Source: a bacterium
GTDB taxonomy: Bacteria; Patescibacteriota; Saccharimonadia; Saccharimonadales; HK-STAS-PATE-42
NCBI GenBank assembly: GCA_029781075.1
Contig: JAKOXJ010000017.1
Coordinates: 1 to 11,776 of the forward strand
Length of the DNA stretch: 11,776 nt
Direction: 5' to 3'
The stretch's first letter is position 1. Every line of letters starts with the position of its first letter. The notes under the pieces were generated by a model. The model ran no database searches. It saw nothing but the letters and a program-made list of their open reading frames with translations, and had not been told where the DNA came from. The translations under genes were made by a program, and so were the position numbers. Below, piece after piece: positions 1 through 6,691 of this stretch.

Positions 1-35
1 GCTCAGTTCGCTATTAGAAAATACGTAAAGTTAAA

Positions 36-82
36 AACAGTTTAAGATACTGTTGTGACAAAAGCATAAGCGGGTTGCTTTT
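36..82. repeat. two short inverted repeats upstream of the CHAP gene
   Basis: AACAGT (36-41) pairs with ACTGTT (49-54), and AAAAGCA (60-66) pairs perfectly with TGCTTTT (76-82) around a 9-nt loop. The second repeat ends in four T but has no longer U-tract, and it overlaps the proposed -35 box at 75-80. They could be the weak terminator of a gene to the left of the window, or an operator. The sequence alone does not decide between these. Confidence 0.3.
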
Positions 83-103
83 AGCTCTGTTGGTTGATAG
101 AAT
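75..103 (+). promoter_or_regulatory. promoter of the CHAP-ctpA unit
   Basis: A -35-like TTGCTT (75-80) and a -10 TAGAAT (98-103) are 17 nt apart, and the -10 carries the extended TGn (95-97). Transcription should start near 110. This is one of the best promoters in the window and shows the TGnTAGAAT form that recurs before xseA, frr and rseP. Confidence 0.6.
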
Positions 104-162
104 ATTCAGCATAAGCTTTAGTCTGGCCTAAGCTGGTGCTAGAGAAGGTGGTAAAAACAAAA

Positions 163-1308
163 ATGATCGCTCTAAAAAAACATCTAATTACAGCTAAAAA
201 GGCCTCTTTGATTACGGCTGCAGTTTTTGTTTTGGCGGTCTCTCCAATAACTCAGACCTCTAACAATCAAGTTTTTGCTGACCCTTATGATCAGAGAATC
301 AATGAGCTCAACTCCAATATTGATGAGAATCAGAAGAAGATTGCGGACCTCAAGAGCCAGGGAGATACCTTGGCTAACAAACTAGAGAGCATCCGTTTAG
401 AGACGGCTAGTTTGCAGGCAAAGATTGACGCTAATGAAACTAAGAATAATCAACTTAAGGCGCAGATTACAGAAGCAGAAGCTAAGATTACAGAGAATAA
501 ACAGATCCTAGCAAATAGTATAAGAAAGTTGTACATCGATGGCGACATCAGTTCTTTAGAAATACTGGCTAGTTCAAAAAGTTTGAGCGATTATGTAGAC
601 AAGCAAGAGTATAGAGACCGAGTAAAGAATAAGATTGCTACTTTGACGTCTCAGGTCCAAGAGCTAAAAGCTCAGATGGAGAAGCAGCAAGTTGAGGTTG
701 AGAACTTGATAAGAGATCAGGTGGGGATGCGAGTTGATCTACAGTCTAAGCAAGATGAGCTAGACAAGTTGCTTAGTGATACGAGGGGTCAGGAGAGCGC
801 TTATCAGAGGCAGGTTCAATCTGATAATTCTGAAGTCGCTAGATTGAAGCGGGAGCAGGCTGCAGCTAACGCAGCAAGGCTGGCCCCAAAGAATGGTGGT
901 ATATCGTATGTTCCAAGCAGTGGAATAACAAATGGTGGATATCCCACCTTATGGGCTAATGCTCCACAGGATTCTATGGCTGACAGCTGGGGGATGTATA
1001 ACCGTGAATGTGTTAGTTATACAGCTTTTAAGGTTTACCAGAGTGGAAGGTATATGCCGTATTGGGGTGGGCGCGGGAATGCTAATAGATGGCCAGCGAA
1101 TGCTAGGGCTGCCGGTATCCCAGTTGATGATAACCCAAGAGTAGGCGATGTAGCGATTAGTATGAGTGGATATTATGGCCATGCGATGTATGTCGAAAGG
1201 GTGAATAATGATGGTACAATTCGTGTTAGTCAATATAATTATGGAGTCCGCGGTGAGTACAGTGAAATGACAGTTTCGTCAGCCGGTCTCTACTTTATTC
1301 ACTTTTAA
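163..1308 (+). CDS. secreted coiled-coil CHAP-domain murein hydrolase (PcsB-like)
   Basis: This is probably an exported peptidoglycan hydrolase acting in cell division or separation. I chose ATG 163 over GTG 136 because AAGGTGG (145-151) is a near-consensus ribosome-binding site 11 nt upstream, and GTG 136 has none. From ATG 163 the protein is 381 aa: a basic start and hydrophobic stretch (about residues 1-30), a likely signal peptidase site after VFA just before DPYD, a long charged heptad-rich coiled coil (about 42-235), a short linker, and a C-terminal CHAP domain (about 260-381). In this numbering the catalytic Cys is C283 (in RECVSYTA) and the His is H340 (in YGHAMYVE). This matches PcsB/CwlO-like hydrolases whose coiled coil is controlled by FtsEX. 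ctpA follows 6 nt after the stop, so the two are probably co-transcribed. An ftsX gene just left of the window is inferred, not seen. Confidence 0.87.
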   Translation: MIALKKHLITAKKASLITAAVFVLAVSPITQTSNNQVFADPYDQRINELNSNIDENQKKIADLKSQGDTLANKLESIRLETASLQAKIDANETKNNQLKAQITEAEAKITENKQILANSIRKLYIDGDISSLEILASSKSLSDYVDKQEYRDRVKNKIATLTSQVQELKAQMEKQQVEVENLIRDQVGMRVDLQSKQDELDKLLSDTRGQESAYQRQVQSDNSEVARLKREQAAANAARLAPKNGGISYVPSSGITNGGYPTLWANAPQDSMADSWGMYNRECVSYTAFKVYQSGRYMPYWGGRGNANRWPANARAAGIPVDDNPRVGDVAISMSGYYGHAMYVERVNNDGTIRVSQYNYGVRGEYSEMTVSSAGLYFIHF

Positions 1309-1314
1309 TAATTC

Positions 1315-2523
1315 ATGCCGAATAATAATAGAGCGAGAGTAACATCTAAGGGCAAGAGTAACGCTGTAGATAGTAGAAAGAAGTTTTTAAGCTTTGGCTT
1401 AATCGCTCTAGTTTTCTTTGCTCTTGGCTACAGATCCCAGAACCTTACTTTGCCAAAAGTTTTACGAGGTTCGTCTGTCAGGGTAAGTTCTTCTGTTAAT
1501 GTTGATGTGGAAGAGATATATTCTAAGCTTCGAGAGAGGTTTGATGGTGATCTAGATAGTAGTTCAGTTGATGCCGGGATAAAGCGTGGCCTGGTTTCTT
1601 CCACTGGAGATCCATACACAGCATTCTTTACCAAGGAAGAGTACGCAAATTTCAAGAGCTCTTTAGATGGTAGATTCAGCGGTATTGGGGCAGAGCTCGG
1701 TAAGAATGGTGATCAACTAGTGGTAATTGCACCACTGGATGGCTCTCCAGCAGAAAAGGCCGGTTTAAAACCTGGCGATGCAATCTTAAAGATAGATGAT
1801 GTCTCTACTGATGGGATGGGCGTAGACGTTGCAGTGACTAAGATTAGGGGCGAAGAGGGCTCTAGGGTTAAGTTGAAGATATCTCAAGCAGGTTCTATTA
1901 AAGAAGTAGAGGTCACAAGAGGGAACATAAAAGTAGATAGTGTTAAGTCAGAAAAGATCGGTAATGATATAGGTTATATAAAGGTCAGTAGATTCTCTGA
2001 AGATACTGATGAACAAGTCAGTGCCGCTGTAAAGAATTTGAGTGCGCAAGGAGCAACCAAGTTCATCCTTGATCTTAGAAATAATGGAGGTGGCTATGTA
2101 ACTAGCGCAGTTAATATAGCAGGAATATGGCTTAATAATAAGGTCGTACTTTCGGAAAGGTTCCGAGGAAAGGAGATGGACGTAAAGAGAACTGGTTCAG
2201 ATCCTATTATGGACTTAAGTAAAACTAAATTAGTTGTGCTGGTTAACGAAGGCTCAGCTTCTGCTAGTGAGATATTGGCTGCGTCATTAAACGAGAATGC
2301 AGGCGTCCAGCTTGTTGGTCAAAAGACTTTTGGTAAGGGTAGTGTTCAGGATACCGTGGACCTGGGTGATGGGGCATGGCTTAAGATTACTATCGCTCAC
2401 TGGTTTACTCCAAGGGGTAAAACCATAGATAAAGTAGGAATTGAGCCAACAGTTAAAGTAGACAAGGGTGGAGATGGCCAAGATCTTCAGAAGCAAAAAG
2501 CAATCGATTTATTGAATTCTTAA
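1315..2523 (+). CDS. ctpA: S41 family carboxy-terminal processing protease (CtpA/CtpB type)
   Basis: This is a membrane-anchored serine protease of 402 aa that trims proteins outside the cytoplasm. One hydrophobic segment (about residues 24-39) acts as anchor or uncleaved signal. A PDZ domain spans about 119-204 (SGIGAEL, then SPAEKAGLKPGDAILKIDD), followed by the S41 catalytic core. The Ser/Lys/Gln triad is inferred as S316 (in NEGSASASEI), K341 (in FGKGSVQ) and Q345; the 25-residue Ser-Lys spacing equals that known for Prc and CtpB. ILDLRNNGGG (251-260) and the C-terminal GIEPTVKV are further family hallmarks. The gene starts 6 nt after the CHAP gene, with no promoter or clear Shine-Dalgarno site, so expression probably depends on that operon. 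CtpA may process the neighbouring CHAP hydrolase or its regulators; that substrate is inference. Confidence 0.93.
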   Translation: MPNNNRARVTSKGKSNAVDSRKKFLSFGLIALVFFALGYRSQNLTLPKVLRGSSVRVSSSVNVDVEEIYSKLRERFDGDLDSSSVDAGIKRGLVSSTGDPYTAFFTKEEYANFKSSLDGRFSGIGAELGKNGDQLVVIAPLDGSPAEKAGLKPGDAILKIDDVSTDGMGVDVAVTKIRGEEGSRVKLKISQAGSIKEVEVTRGNIKVDSVKSEKIGNDIGYIKVSRFSEDTDEQVSAAVKNLSAQGATKFILDLRNNGGGYVTSAVNIAGIWLNNKVVLSERFRGKEMDVKRTGSDPIMDLSKTKLVVLVNEGSASASEILAASLNENAGVQLVGQKTFGKGSVQDTVDLGDGAWLKITIAHWFTPRGKTIDKVGIEPTVKVDKGGDGQDLQKQKAIDLLNS

Positions 2524-2540
2524 TATTATTTTGAGTCTGA

Positions 2541-2571
2541 TACTATAAAAGCAGAAGCTTTATAGTAGAAT
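2541..2571 (+). promoter_or_regulatory. hairpin overlapping a TAGAAT -10 element before the response regulator
   Basis: The arms 2541-2549/2551-2552 and 2557-2567 form 11 pairs with one bulged A (2550) and an AGAA loop. The right arm runs into TAGAAT (2566-2571), whose last base is 14 nt before the ATG of the next gene. No convincing -35 is seen at normal spacing. It may be a terminator remnant of ctpA without a U-tract, or an operator overlapping the promoter. Confidence 0.4.
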
Positions 2572-2585
2572 AAGATTTAAAGAGT

Positions 2586-2993
2586 ATGGAAGCTGAGCAA
2601 CAAAAGACAATTTTGATAGTTGATGACGATCAGGCATTAGCTGAAGTCTATAGGGCCAGGCTAGAGATAGAGGGATATAACGTCATTATTAAATATGATG
2701 GCGAAGAGGCTCTAAAATACTTGGCTACAGAGGAACCAAGTATTATTATTTTAGACTGTCTTTTACCAAAGTTTGGGGGACTAGGAGTTCTGGAGGCTTT
2801 TAGGAAGGATAAACCAAAGTCAAAGATACCGGTAATTATGGTTAGCGGTCTGGATAGGCCAGAATACAAGCAAAAGGCGGAAGAGTTAGGTGCCGCGGCA
2901 TATCTTGTTAAGTCGAGTGTCAGTATTAGCGAGATGGTGGATGAGGTTGCGTTGGCGCTTTCGAAGAGTGGTAAGAAGGTCCCCGTAAGATAG
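2586..2993 (+). CDS. single-domain response regulator (receiver only, CheY-like)
   Basis: This is a 135-aa receiver domain without an output domain. Visible receiver residues are the acidic pocket D13-D15 (IVDDDQ), the phospho-acceptor D57 (in IIILDCLLPKFGG), the switch residue S87 (in VIMVSGLD) and the invariant K109 (in YLVKSS). The last ~25 residues form a helix with a basic tail (KSGKKVPVR). Such proteins act by protein-protein contacts, as phosphorelay intermediates or partners of a kinase or motor; the partner is not in this window. The gene is separated from ctpA by 62 nt holding a hairpin and a possible -10, so it probably has its own promoter. The expected leader is under 10 nt, with only a weak AAAGAG before the ATG. 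Confidence 0.9.
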   Translation: MEAEQQKTILIVDDDQALAEVYRARLEIEGYNVIIKYDGEEALKYLATEEPSIIILDCLLPKFGGLGVLEAFRKDKPKSKIPVIMVSGLDRPEYKQKAEELGAAAYLVKSSVSISEMVDEVALALSKSGKKVPVR

Positions 2994-3014
2994 GAAATCT
3001 TATTAGTCTAACTT

Positions 3015-3086
3015 TGTTATAATCATTGTAAGTATAAAGACCTGGGCTTGATATAGTGTCAGATCAAAATTAAATATAATCTCAGG
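3015..3086 (+). promoter_or_regulatory. promoter and structured leader of the UPF0104 gene
   Basis: An extended -10 TGTTATAAT (3015-3023) should start RNA near 3030. In that leader CCTGGG (3041-3046) can pair with CTCAGG (3081-3086, one G-U), which covers the bases just before and including the first base of GTG 3086. TTGAT (3048-3052) can pair with ATCAA (3063-3067). A second TATAAT (3075-3080) would place a start at or next to the GTG itself, giving a leaderless mRNA. Which promoter is used cannot be told from the sequence. Confidence 0.45.
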
Positions 3087-4162
3087 TGAAGAATAAAAAG
3101 CTAAAACTGTTCTTGAACTTTGCTACTCTAGTGATCCTGGGCCTGGTGATTTATTCTTCAAGAAAAGATTTAGGTAATGTTGCTAATGAGCTATCAGATG
3201 CGAATATTTTTCTTCTTCTTCTATTTATTCCTCTACAGATTCTAAACTATCATGCTTATGCGAGAATGTATCAGGAGACGTTTGATCTCTTAGGGGAGAA
3301 GGTGGGCTACTGGGATATGGTTAAGGTCTCTACGGAGATGAGTTTTGTTAATTATGTTTTTCCCTCTGCCGGAATAAGTGGCTTTGGGTATTTTTCTTTG
3401 AGGATGAGATCCTTAGGGGTACGCGGGGTCAGGAGTACTATGGCTCAGACCTTGAGGTGGGGGATAGTGCTAGCTAGCTTTATCCCTGTATTGGGCCTAG
3501 GCGTTTTACTTCTGGCTCTTAAGAATCAGGCTAATAATATGGTTGTTCTAGCTGCTAGTGGTCTAGCATTTGGTGTTTTTATCTTGATAATGCTGGTAGG
3601 TTTCTTGCTAGAGCAGCATAATGGTTTGAGAAACTTTACATTCTTTGTTTTGGAAAAGATAGAGATTATGTCTAACTTTTTAAGGAGGAAGAAGGTCGAG
3701 ATGCTAACTCCAACTAGAAAGGCAAAGATCACTCGTAATTTTAATAGACTCGAGAAAGACTATAGGGCAGTAAGAGGTAATTGGAAAGGCTTTGCTTATA
3801 CGTGTCGCTGGGGGATCCTAGCCAATCTAACAGAGATTGCTACTATTGGGGTTTGTTTCATGGCTCTAGGTGCTCAGCCTATCTGGGGGGCAATCATCCT
3901 TTCTTATGGCGTAGCTAACATTGGGAGTTTTGTTGGAGTATTGCCGGGTGGACATGGGGTCTATGAGGCTTTAATGACGGCTGTTTTGGTCTCTGCCGGA
4001 GTCCCAGCTGGTCTCAGTCTAACAGCTGTGTTAACTTATCGTATTATGACGACTATTCTTTATGTTCCTCCAGGGTATTATTTCTATTCTAAAGCTATTG
4101 CAGAAACTAAAGATATGGAAAAGCTGCTTCTTGAAGAAGAGAAATCTGATAAGAAAGATTAG
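3086..4162 (+). CDS. UPF0104 / lysylphosphatidylglycerol synthase-type integral membrane protein
   Basis: This is a polytopic membrane protein of 358 aa with hydrophobic segments at about 7-24, 41-57, 125-146, 152-174, 242-262, 267-287 and 296-336. The family signature is near the C-terminus: LPGGHGVYEALM (286-297), then TYRIMTTILYVPPGYYFY. This matches the transmembrane domain shared by MprF flippases and the stand-alone UPF0104/AglD-like proteins. There is no MprF synthase domain, so aminoacylation of lipids is not expected. A role in lipid or glycolipid handling or translocation is likely but the substrate is unknown. A basic cytoplasmic loop (about 198-238) and a charged tail (KDMEKLLLEEEKSDKKD) are notable. 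GTG 3086 is the only reasonable start and lacks a good Shine-Dalgarno site. Confidence 0.8.
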   Translation: MKNKKLKLFLNFATLVILGLVIYSSRKDLGNVANELSDANIFLLLLFIPLQILNYHAYARMYQETFDLLGEKVGYWDMVKVSTEMSFVNYVFPSAGISGFGYFSLRMRSLGVRGVRSTMAQTLRWGIVLASFIPVLGLGVLLLALKNQANNMVVLAASGLAFGVFILIMLVGFLLEQHNGLRNFTFFVLEKIEIMSNFLRRKKVEMLTPTRKAKITRNFNRLEKDYRAVRGNWKGFAYTCRWGILANLTEIATIGVCFMALGAQPIWGAIILSYGVANIGSFVGVLPGGHGVYEALMTAVLVSAGVPAGLSLTAVLTYRIMTTILYVPPGYYFYSKAIAETKDMEKLLLEEEKSDKKD

Positions 4163-4170
4163 TTTATTAA

Positions 4171-4193
4171 CATACTGCTAGAATAGTAGTATG
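4171..4193 (+). promoter_or_regulatory. xseA extended -10 inside a palindrome that includes the start codon
   Basis: TGCTAGAAT (4176-4184) is an extended -10 whose last base lies 6 nt before ATG 4191, so RNA would begin at or next to the start codon. The same bases lie in an inverted repeat: CATACTGCTA (4171-4180), a GAA loop, and TAGTAGTATG (4184-4193). All ten pairs form, one of them G-U. The final ATG of the right arm is the xseA start codon. Confidence 0.55.
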
Positions 4194-5321
4194 AGTGGAT
4201 TTGAGACAGTTCTAAGTGTTAGGCAGCTAACAATGGTAGTTAGTGAAACTATCGCTTTGATACCCTCTAACTTGGTGGTTGAGGGTGAGGTCCAAAAGGT
4301 TAGGGTCTATAAAGACTTCATGGTCTTCTTTGAGCTTACTGGAGATGGCCAGTCTATCAACTGCTTTTCAACATTTGCTGAACTTGAGGGAGAGCTACCC
4401 AAGGAAGGCAGTAAAGCTCAGGTTACCGGTGAGATCAATCTTGGTAAAAAGACAGAGCTTAGGTTTAGGGTTAGAAAGCTAGTAGAGGCTGGCGGGATTG
4501 GTGATACGGCTAAAAAGCTTGAAGATCTAAAGTTGAAGCTTAGAAAAGAGGGCGCTTTTGATGAGGCAATAAAAAAACCTTTACCAAGATTTCCTAAAAA
4601 GGTGGCAGTTATTACCTCGGGAGGTTCTAGTGCCTGGGAGGATTTTAAGCGAGTAAGTTCTTCAAGATTTTTAGCAAGTGAGCTGGTTTTATTTAACTCG
4701 ACTGTGCAGGGTGATCAGGCCGTACAAGAAATTTGTTCAAAACTAGCAGAAATCGAAAGCAGGGCAGGGGAGTTTGATCTCATTGCCATAGTCCGTGGAG
4801 GTGGTGCGAGAGGTGATCTGGAGGCTTTTAACAGCGAAGAGATTGCTAGGGCAGTGCTAAACTCTAGTATCCCGGTAATTAGTGGGGTAGGGCATGAAGA
4901 TGATATTAGTTTGCTAGATCTAGTGGCTGACAGAAGAGCTTCAACTCCGAGTAATGCGGCAGAGATTATCTTTCCAGATTCAAAAGATTTACTCAAAGAA
5001 ATAATTAGCTTAAGACAAAGAGCTTCAACTTCTATACTATCTAAACTACGATTTTCAGAATTAGAGCTGGAGAATATCAGATCTTATCTAGCTCGTTCAA
5101 TTGAAGCTCTATTTGGAGACTTGGAATATAAACTTGAAGTTCTAAGGTTGAGACTAAGTGGTATGGATTTTGAAAAGATTTTTGCTCGAGGCTATGCTCT
5201 TTTAGAAGTCGATGGAGTACTTCTTAAGTCTATTAATAACGTAAAAAGTGGGGAAGTGGTTGAGGCAACTTTAAGTGATGGTAAACTTAGGTTAGAAGTT
5301 AAAGATAAATTAAAGAAATAA
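4191..5321 (+). CDS. xseA: exodeoxyribonuclease VII large subunit
   Basis: This is the catalytic subunit of exonuclease VII, which degrades single-stranded DNA to oligonucleotides in repair. It is 376 aa. An N-terminal OB-fold occupies about residues 8-98 (LSVRQLTMVV start; NLVVEGEVQKVRVY). The catalytic domain follows, with PKKVAVITSGGSSAWEDF (135-152), RGGGARGDLEAFN (202-214), VGHEDDISLLDLVADRRAS (233-251) and TPSNAAE. These correspond to the RGGGS-DL-FN and GHE-D-ADxRAxTPS motifs of the family. After a coiled coil (about 265-325), ARGYALLEV and a short beta tail close the protein. At 376 aa it is shorter than E. coli XseA (about 456), chiefly in the coiled coil. xseB follows after 6 nt. 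Start and promoter point to a leaderless mRNA. Confidence 0.95.
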   Translation: MSGFETVLSVRQLTMVVSETIALIPSNLVVEGEVQKVRVYKDFMVFFELTGDGQSINCFSTFAELEGELPKEGSKAQVTGEINLGKKTELRFRVRKLVEAGGIGDTAKKLEDLKLKLRKEGAFDEAIKKPLPRFPKKVAVITSGGSSAWEDFKRVSSSRFLASELVLFNSTVQGDQAVQEICSKLAEIESRAGEFDLIAIVRGGGARGDLEAFNSEEIARAVLNSSIPVISGVGHEDDISLLDLVADRRASTPSNAAEIIFPDSKDLLKEIISLRQRASTSILSKLRFSELELENIRSYLARSIEALFGDLEYKLEVLRLRLSGMDFEKIFARGYALLEVDGVLLKSINNVKSGEVVEATLSDGKLRLEVKDKLKK

Positions 5322-5327
5322 AATCTT

Positions 5328-5543
5328 ATGGCTGGGGTAACCTTTGAAGACAAGCTGAAAGAGCTAGAAAAGCTAGTTGCTGAGATAGAGCAGGGGAATG
5401 ATGGGTTAAATAAGTCTATAGAGAAGTATGCTCAGGCACAAGAGCTAGTAAAAGAGCTGACAGAAATGCTTAAAGGGGTGAAAGAATCGTTGAATCTTGA
5501 GCCTGAGGAAGAATCTGAAGAACTAGAAGAGGAAGAAGAGTAG
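5328..5543 (+). CDS. xseB: exodeoxyribonuclease VII small subunit
   Basis: This is a 71-aa helical subunit that binds the XseA coiled coil. The family core is clear: TFEDKLKELEKLVAEIEQG (5-23), then a second helix with SIEKYAQAQELVKELTEMLKG. The last ~15 residues are almost purely acidic (EPEEESEELEEEEE), longer and more acidic than in many homologues. The gene starts 6 nt after xseA without its own promoter, and its TAG stop shares its final G with the GTG start of the next gene, indicating translational coupling. Confidence 0.93.
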   Translation: MAGVTFEDKLKELEKLVAEIEQGNDGLNKSIEKYAQAQELVKELTEMLKGVKESLNLEPEEESEELEEEEE

Positions 5544-6058
5544 TGAACTGGGGCTGGTTCACACTTCTAGTCTTGTTCTTACCGTTTGTGTGGGCTGTTT
5601 TTATCGGGGCGCCGTTTGTGCCAGCTCATAAGCAGGCAATTGGAGATGCTGCTAAGTTAGTAAAACTTTCTAAAGAGGGTAGAGTTGTTGAGCTAGGTTG
5701 TGGAGATGGGCGTTTTATGCAGGCCATATCTGAGAAGAAATTAAAGTGTACGGGCTATGAGTTTAATCCCTTTGTAGCTTTTATTGCTAAATTTAGACTT
5801 AGGAAGTTTTCAGGTGCAGAGGTGAAGTCGGCTAATTTCTGGAACATTGATCTTCCGGAAGATACGGAGGTTGTTTATACATTCTTATTAGAGAAGTTTA
5901 TGGGTAGGCTTGATGAAAAGATGAAGTCTGAGGCTAAAAGACTAAACAAGGATCTAACTTTAATAAGTTATGTTTTTAAAATACCCAATAAAAAACCAAT
6001 TAAAGAGATTGGCGGAGTAAGAGTTTACCGCTACTCGCCAAATAGTAAAAATTCTTGA
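5543..6058 (+). CDS. membrane-anchored class I SAM methyltransferase, FAM173-like
   Basis: This protein of 171 aa has an N-terminal hydrophobic anchor (about residues 4-21) followed by GAPFVPAHK (22-30) and a compact Rossmann methyltransferase domain. SAM motif I is VVELGCGDGRF (48-58) and the acidic motif II residue is E73 in GYEFNPFVAF. The order of anchor, GAPFVP, ELGCGDGR, GYEFNP, VYTFLLEKFM..LDEKM and SYVFKIP resembles the FAM173 group, which includes the human lysine methyltransferases ATPSCKMT and ANTKMT. This is recognition from memory, not a search. A protein lysine target at the membrane is therefore possible but unproven. GTG 5543 overlaps the xseB stop by one base. The TGA stop lies inside the -35 box of the next gene. 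Confidence 0.72.
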   Translation: MNWGWFTLLVLFLPFVWAVFIGAPFVPAHKQAIGDAAKLVKLSKEGRVVELGCGDGRFMQAISEKKLKCTGYEFNPFVAFIAKFRLRKFSGAEVKSANFWNIDLPEDTEVVYTFLLEKFMGRLDEKMKSEAKRLNKDLTLISYVFKIPNKKPIKEIGGVRVYRYSPNSKNS

Positions 6059-6111
6059 CTTTTATATTAAGCTTATGTTAAACTCAAGAATGTAATAAAA
6101 AAATATAGAAT
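6055..6111 (+). promoter_or_regulatory. promoter region of the basic-tail hypothetical gene
   Basis: TTGACT (6055-6060), which contains the methyltransferase stop codon, is 18 nt from TAAACT (6079-6084). An extended TGT precedes that -10, so RNA would start near 6091. A second -10-like TAGAAT (6106-6111) ends 9 nt before ATG 6121 and could give a near-leaderless transcript. The first has the better -35, the second the spacing seen at other genes here. Confidence 0.5.
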
Positions 6112-6120
6112 TTAAAGATT

Positions 6121-6558
6121 ATGGCACAAGATAAAGTTTTTAAGTCGGGTGATGTGTTTAAAGATTATCTAGGGGTTGCAGAGGTAGTACCTTCGGTTGC
6201 GCCGACAAGAAAGCAGTATGATGAAGTTGGCGGAACTGCCATTAATGTGGTTGATGCTCTTGAGGCACTTCATGTAGGTCGGGGTGGAGTTGGGCCAGGA
6301 TTTAAAAGTCCTAGACAGAACTTTGAGGATAAAGCATTAGTAGGAGGAAATGTTAGCTATGCCAATATATATAAAAAGCTTGCCGATAGACGTAGAATCG
6401 AAGATGAGGGGCGTAAGAATGCCAAGGAATGGGCCGCTAAGGCTAAGGCAGAACCTTGGAGGGCTGAAGTTGAAAAGAGTAGGCGTGTTCGTAATGCTAG
6501 GGTAGTGGCTGCTCGACAGGAAAAGAGAGATAGCTCTCGTACAGGTAGGAAAGCCTAG
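6121..6558 (+). CDS. hypothetical protein with basic helical C-terminus
   Basis: I do not recognise this 145-aa protein. Residues 1-60 are mixed and probably partly ordered. A Gly-rich turn (HVGRGGVGPGFKSP) follows, and from about residue 84 a strongly basic, Ala/Lys/Arg-rich helical region runs to the end (KKLADRRRIEDEGRKNAKEW; RRVRNARVVAARQEKR; RTGRKA). There is no signal peptide, membrane segment or Cys. A basic tail of this type would suit RNA, DNA or ribosome binding, and the gene lies about 1.3 kb before rpsB, but this is only inference. It has its own promoter and a weak terminator at its stop codon, so it is probably monocistronic. Confidence 0.7.
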   Translation: MAQDKVFKSGDVFKDYLGVAEVVPSVAPTRKQYDEVGGTAINVVDALEALHVGRGGVGPGFKSPRQNFEDKALVGGNVSYANIYKKLADRRRIEDEGRKNAKEWAAKAKAEPWRAEVEKSRRVRNARVVAARQEKRDSSRTGRKA

Positions 6559-6568
6559 CAAATTTTTT
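6544..6568 (+). terminator. weak intrinsic terminator overlapping a stop codon
   Basis: TAGG (6546-6549) and CCTA (6554-6557) form a 4-bp stem around AAAG; G6544 and C6559 add a fifth pair across one mismatch. A run of six T follows (6563-6568), separated by three to four bases. The stop codon TAG (6556-6558) is within the stem. The stem is short, so this is a weak call. Confidence 0.35.
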
Positions 6569-6590
6569 GTTCACTATAGTAAAAGATAAC

Positions 6591-6691
6591 TGGTATATTA
6601 GGTACTTTTCACATCCATGCATAGTGGGAGTTGAAAATAGCATTAGATTTTAGGCATAATTTTGAGCAGTTAAGCTTAAGTTAATTTTAGT
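6591..6691 (+). promoter_or_regulatory. promoter and ~86-nt leader of the acidic hypothetical gene
   Basis: The extended -10 TGGTATATT (6591-6599) predicts a start near 6606; no good -35 is seen. The leader would begin with a stem-loop: TTTTCA (6606-6611) pairs with TGAAAA (6632-6637), and partial inner pairing joins 6612-6616 with 6626-6630 around an ATGCAT-containing loop. A five-codon ORF (6617-6634) lies in the loop and right arm. Near the 3' end is the palindrome TTAAGCTTAA (6670-6679). No Shine-Dalgarno site precedes ATG 6692. Confidence 0.45.

Noticed and set aside
113..6679. AAGCTT-centred palindromes upstream of several genes as a shared operator
   Set aside because: AAGCTT also occurs many times inside coding regions here, so the upstream copies are not distinctive without a longer conserved context.
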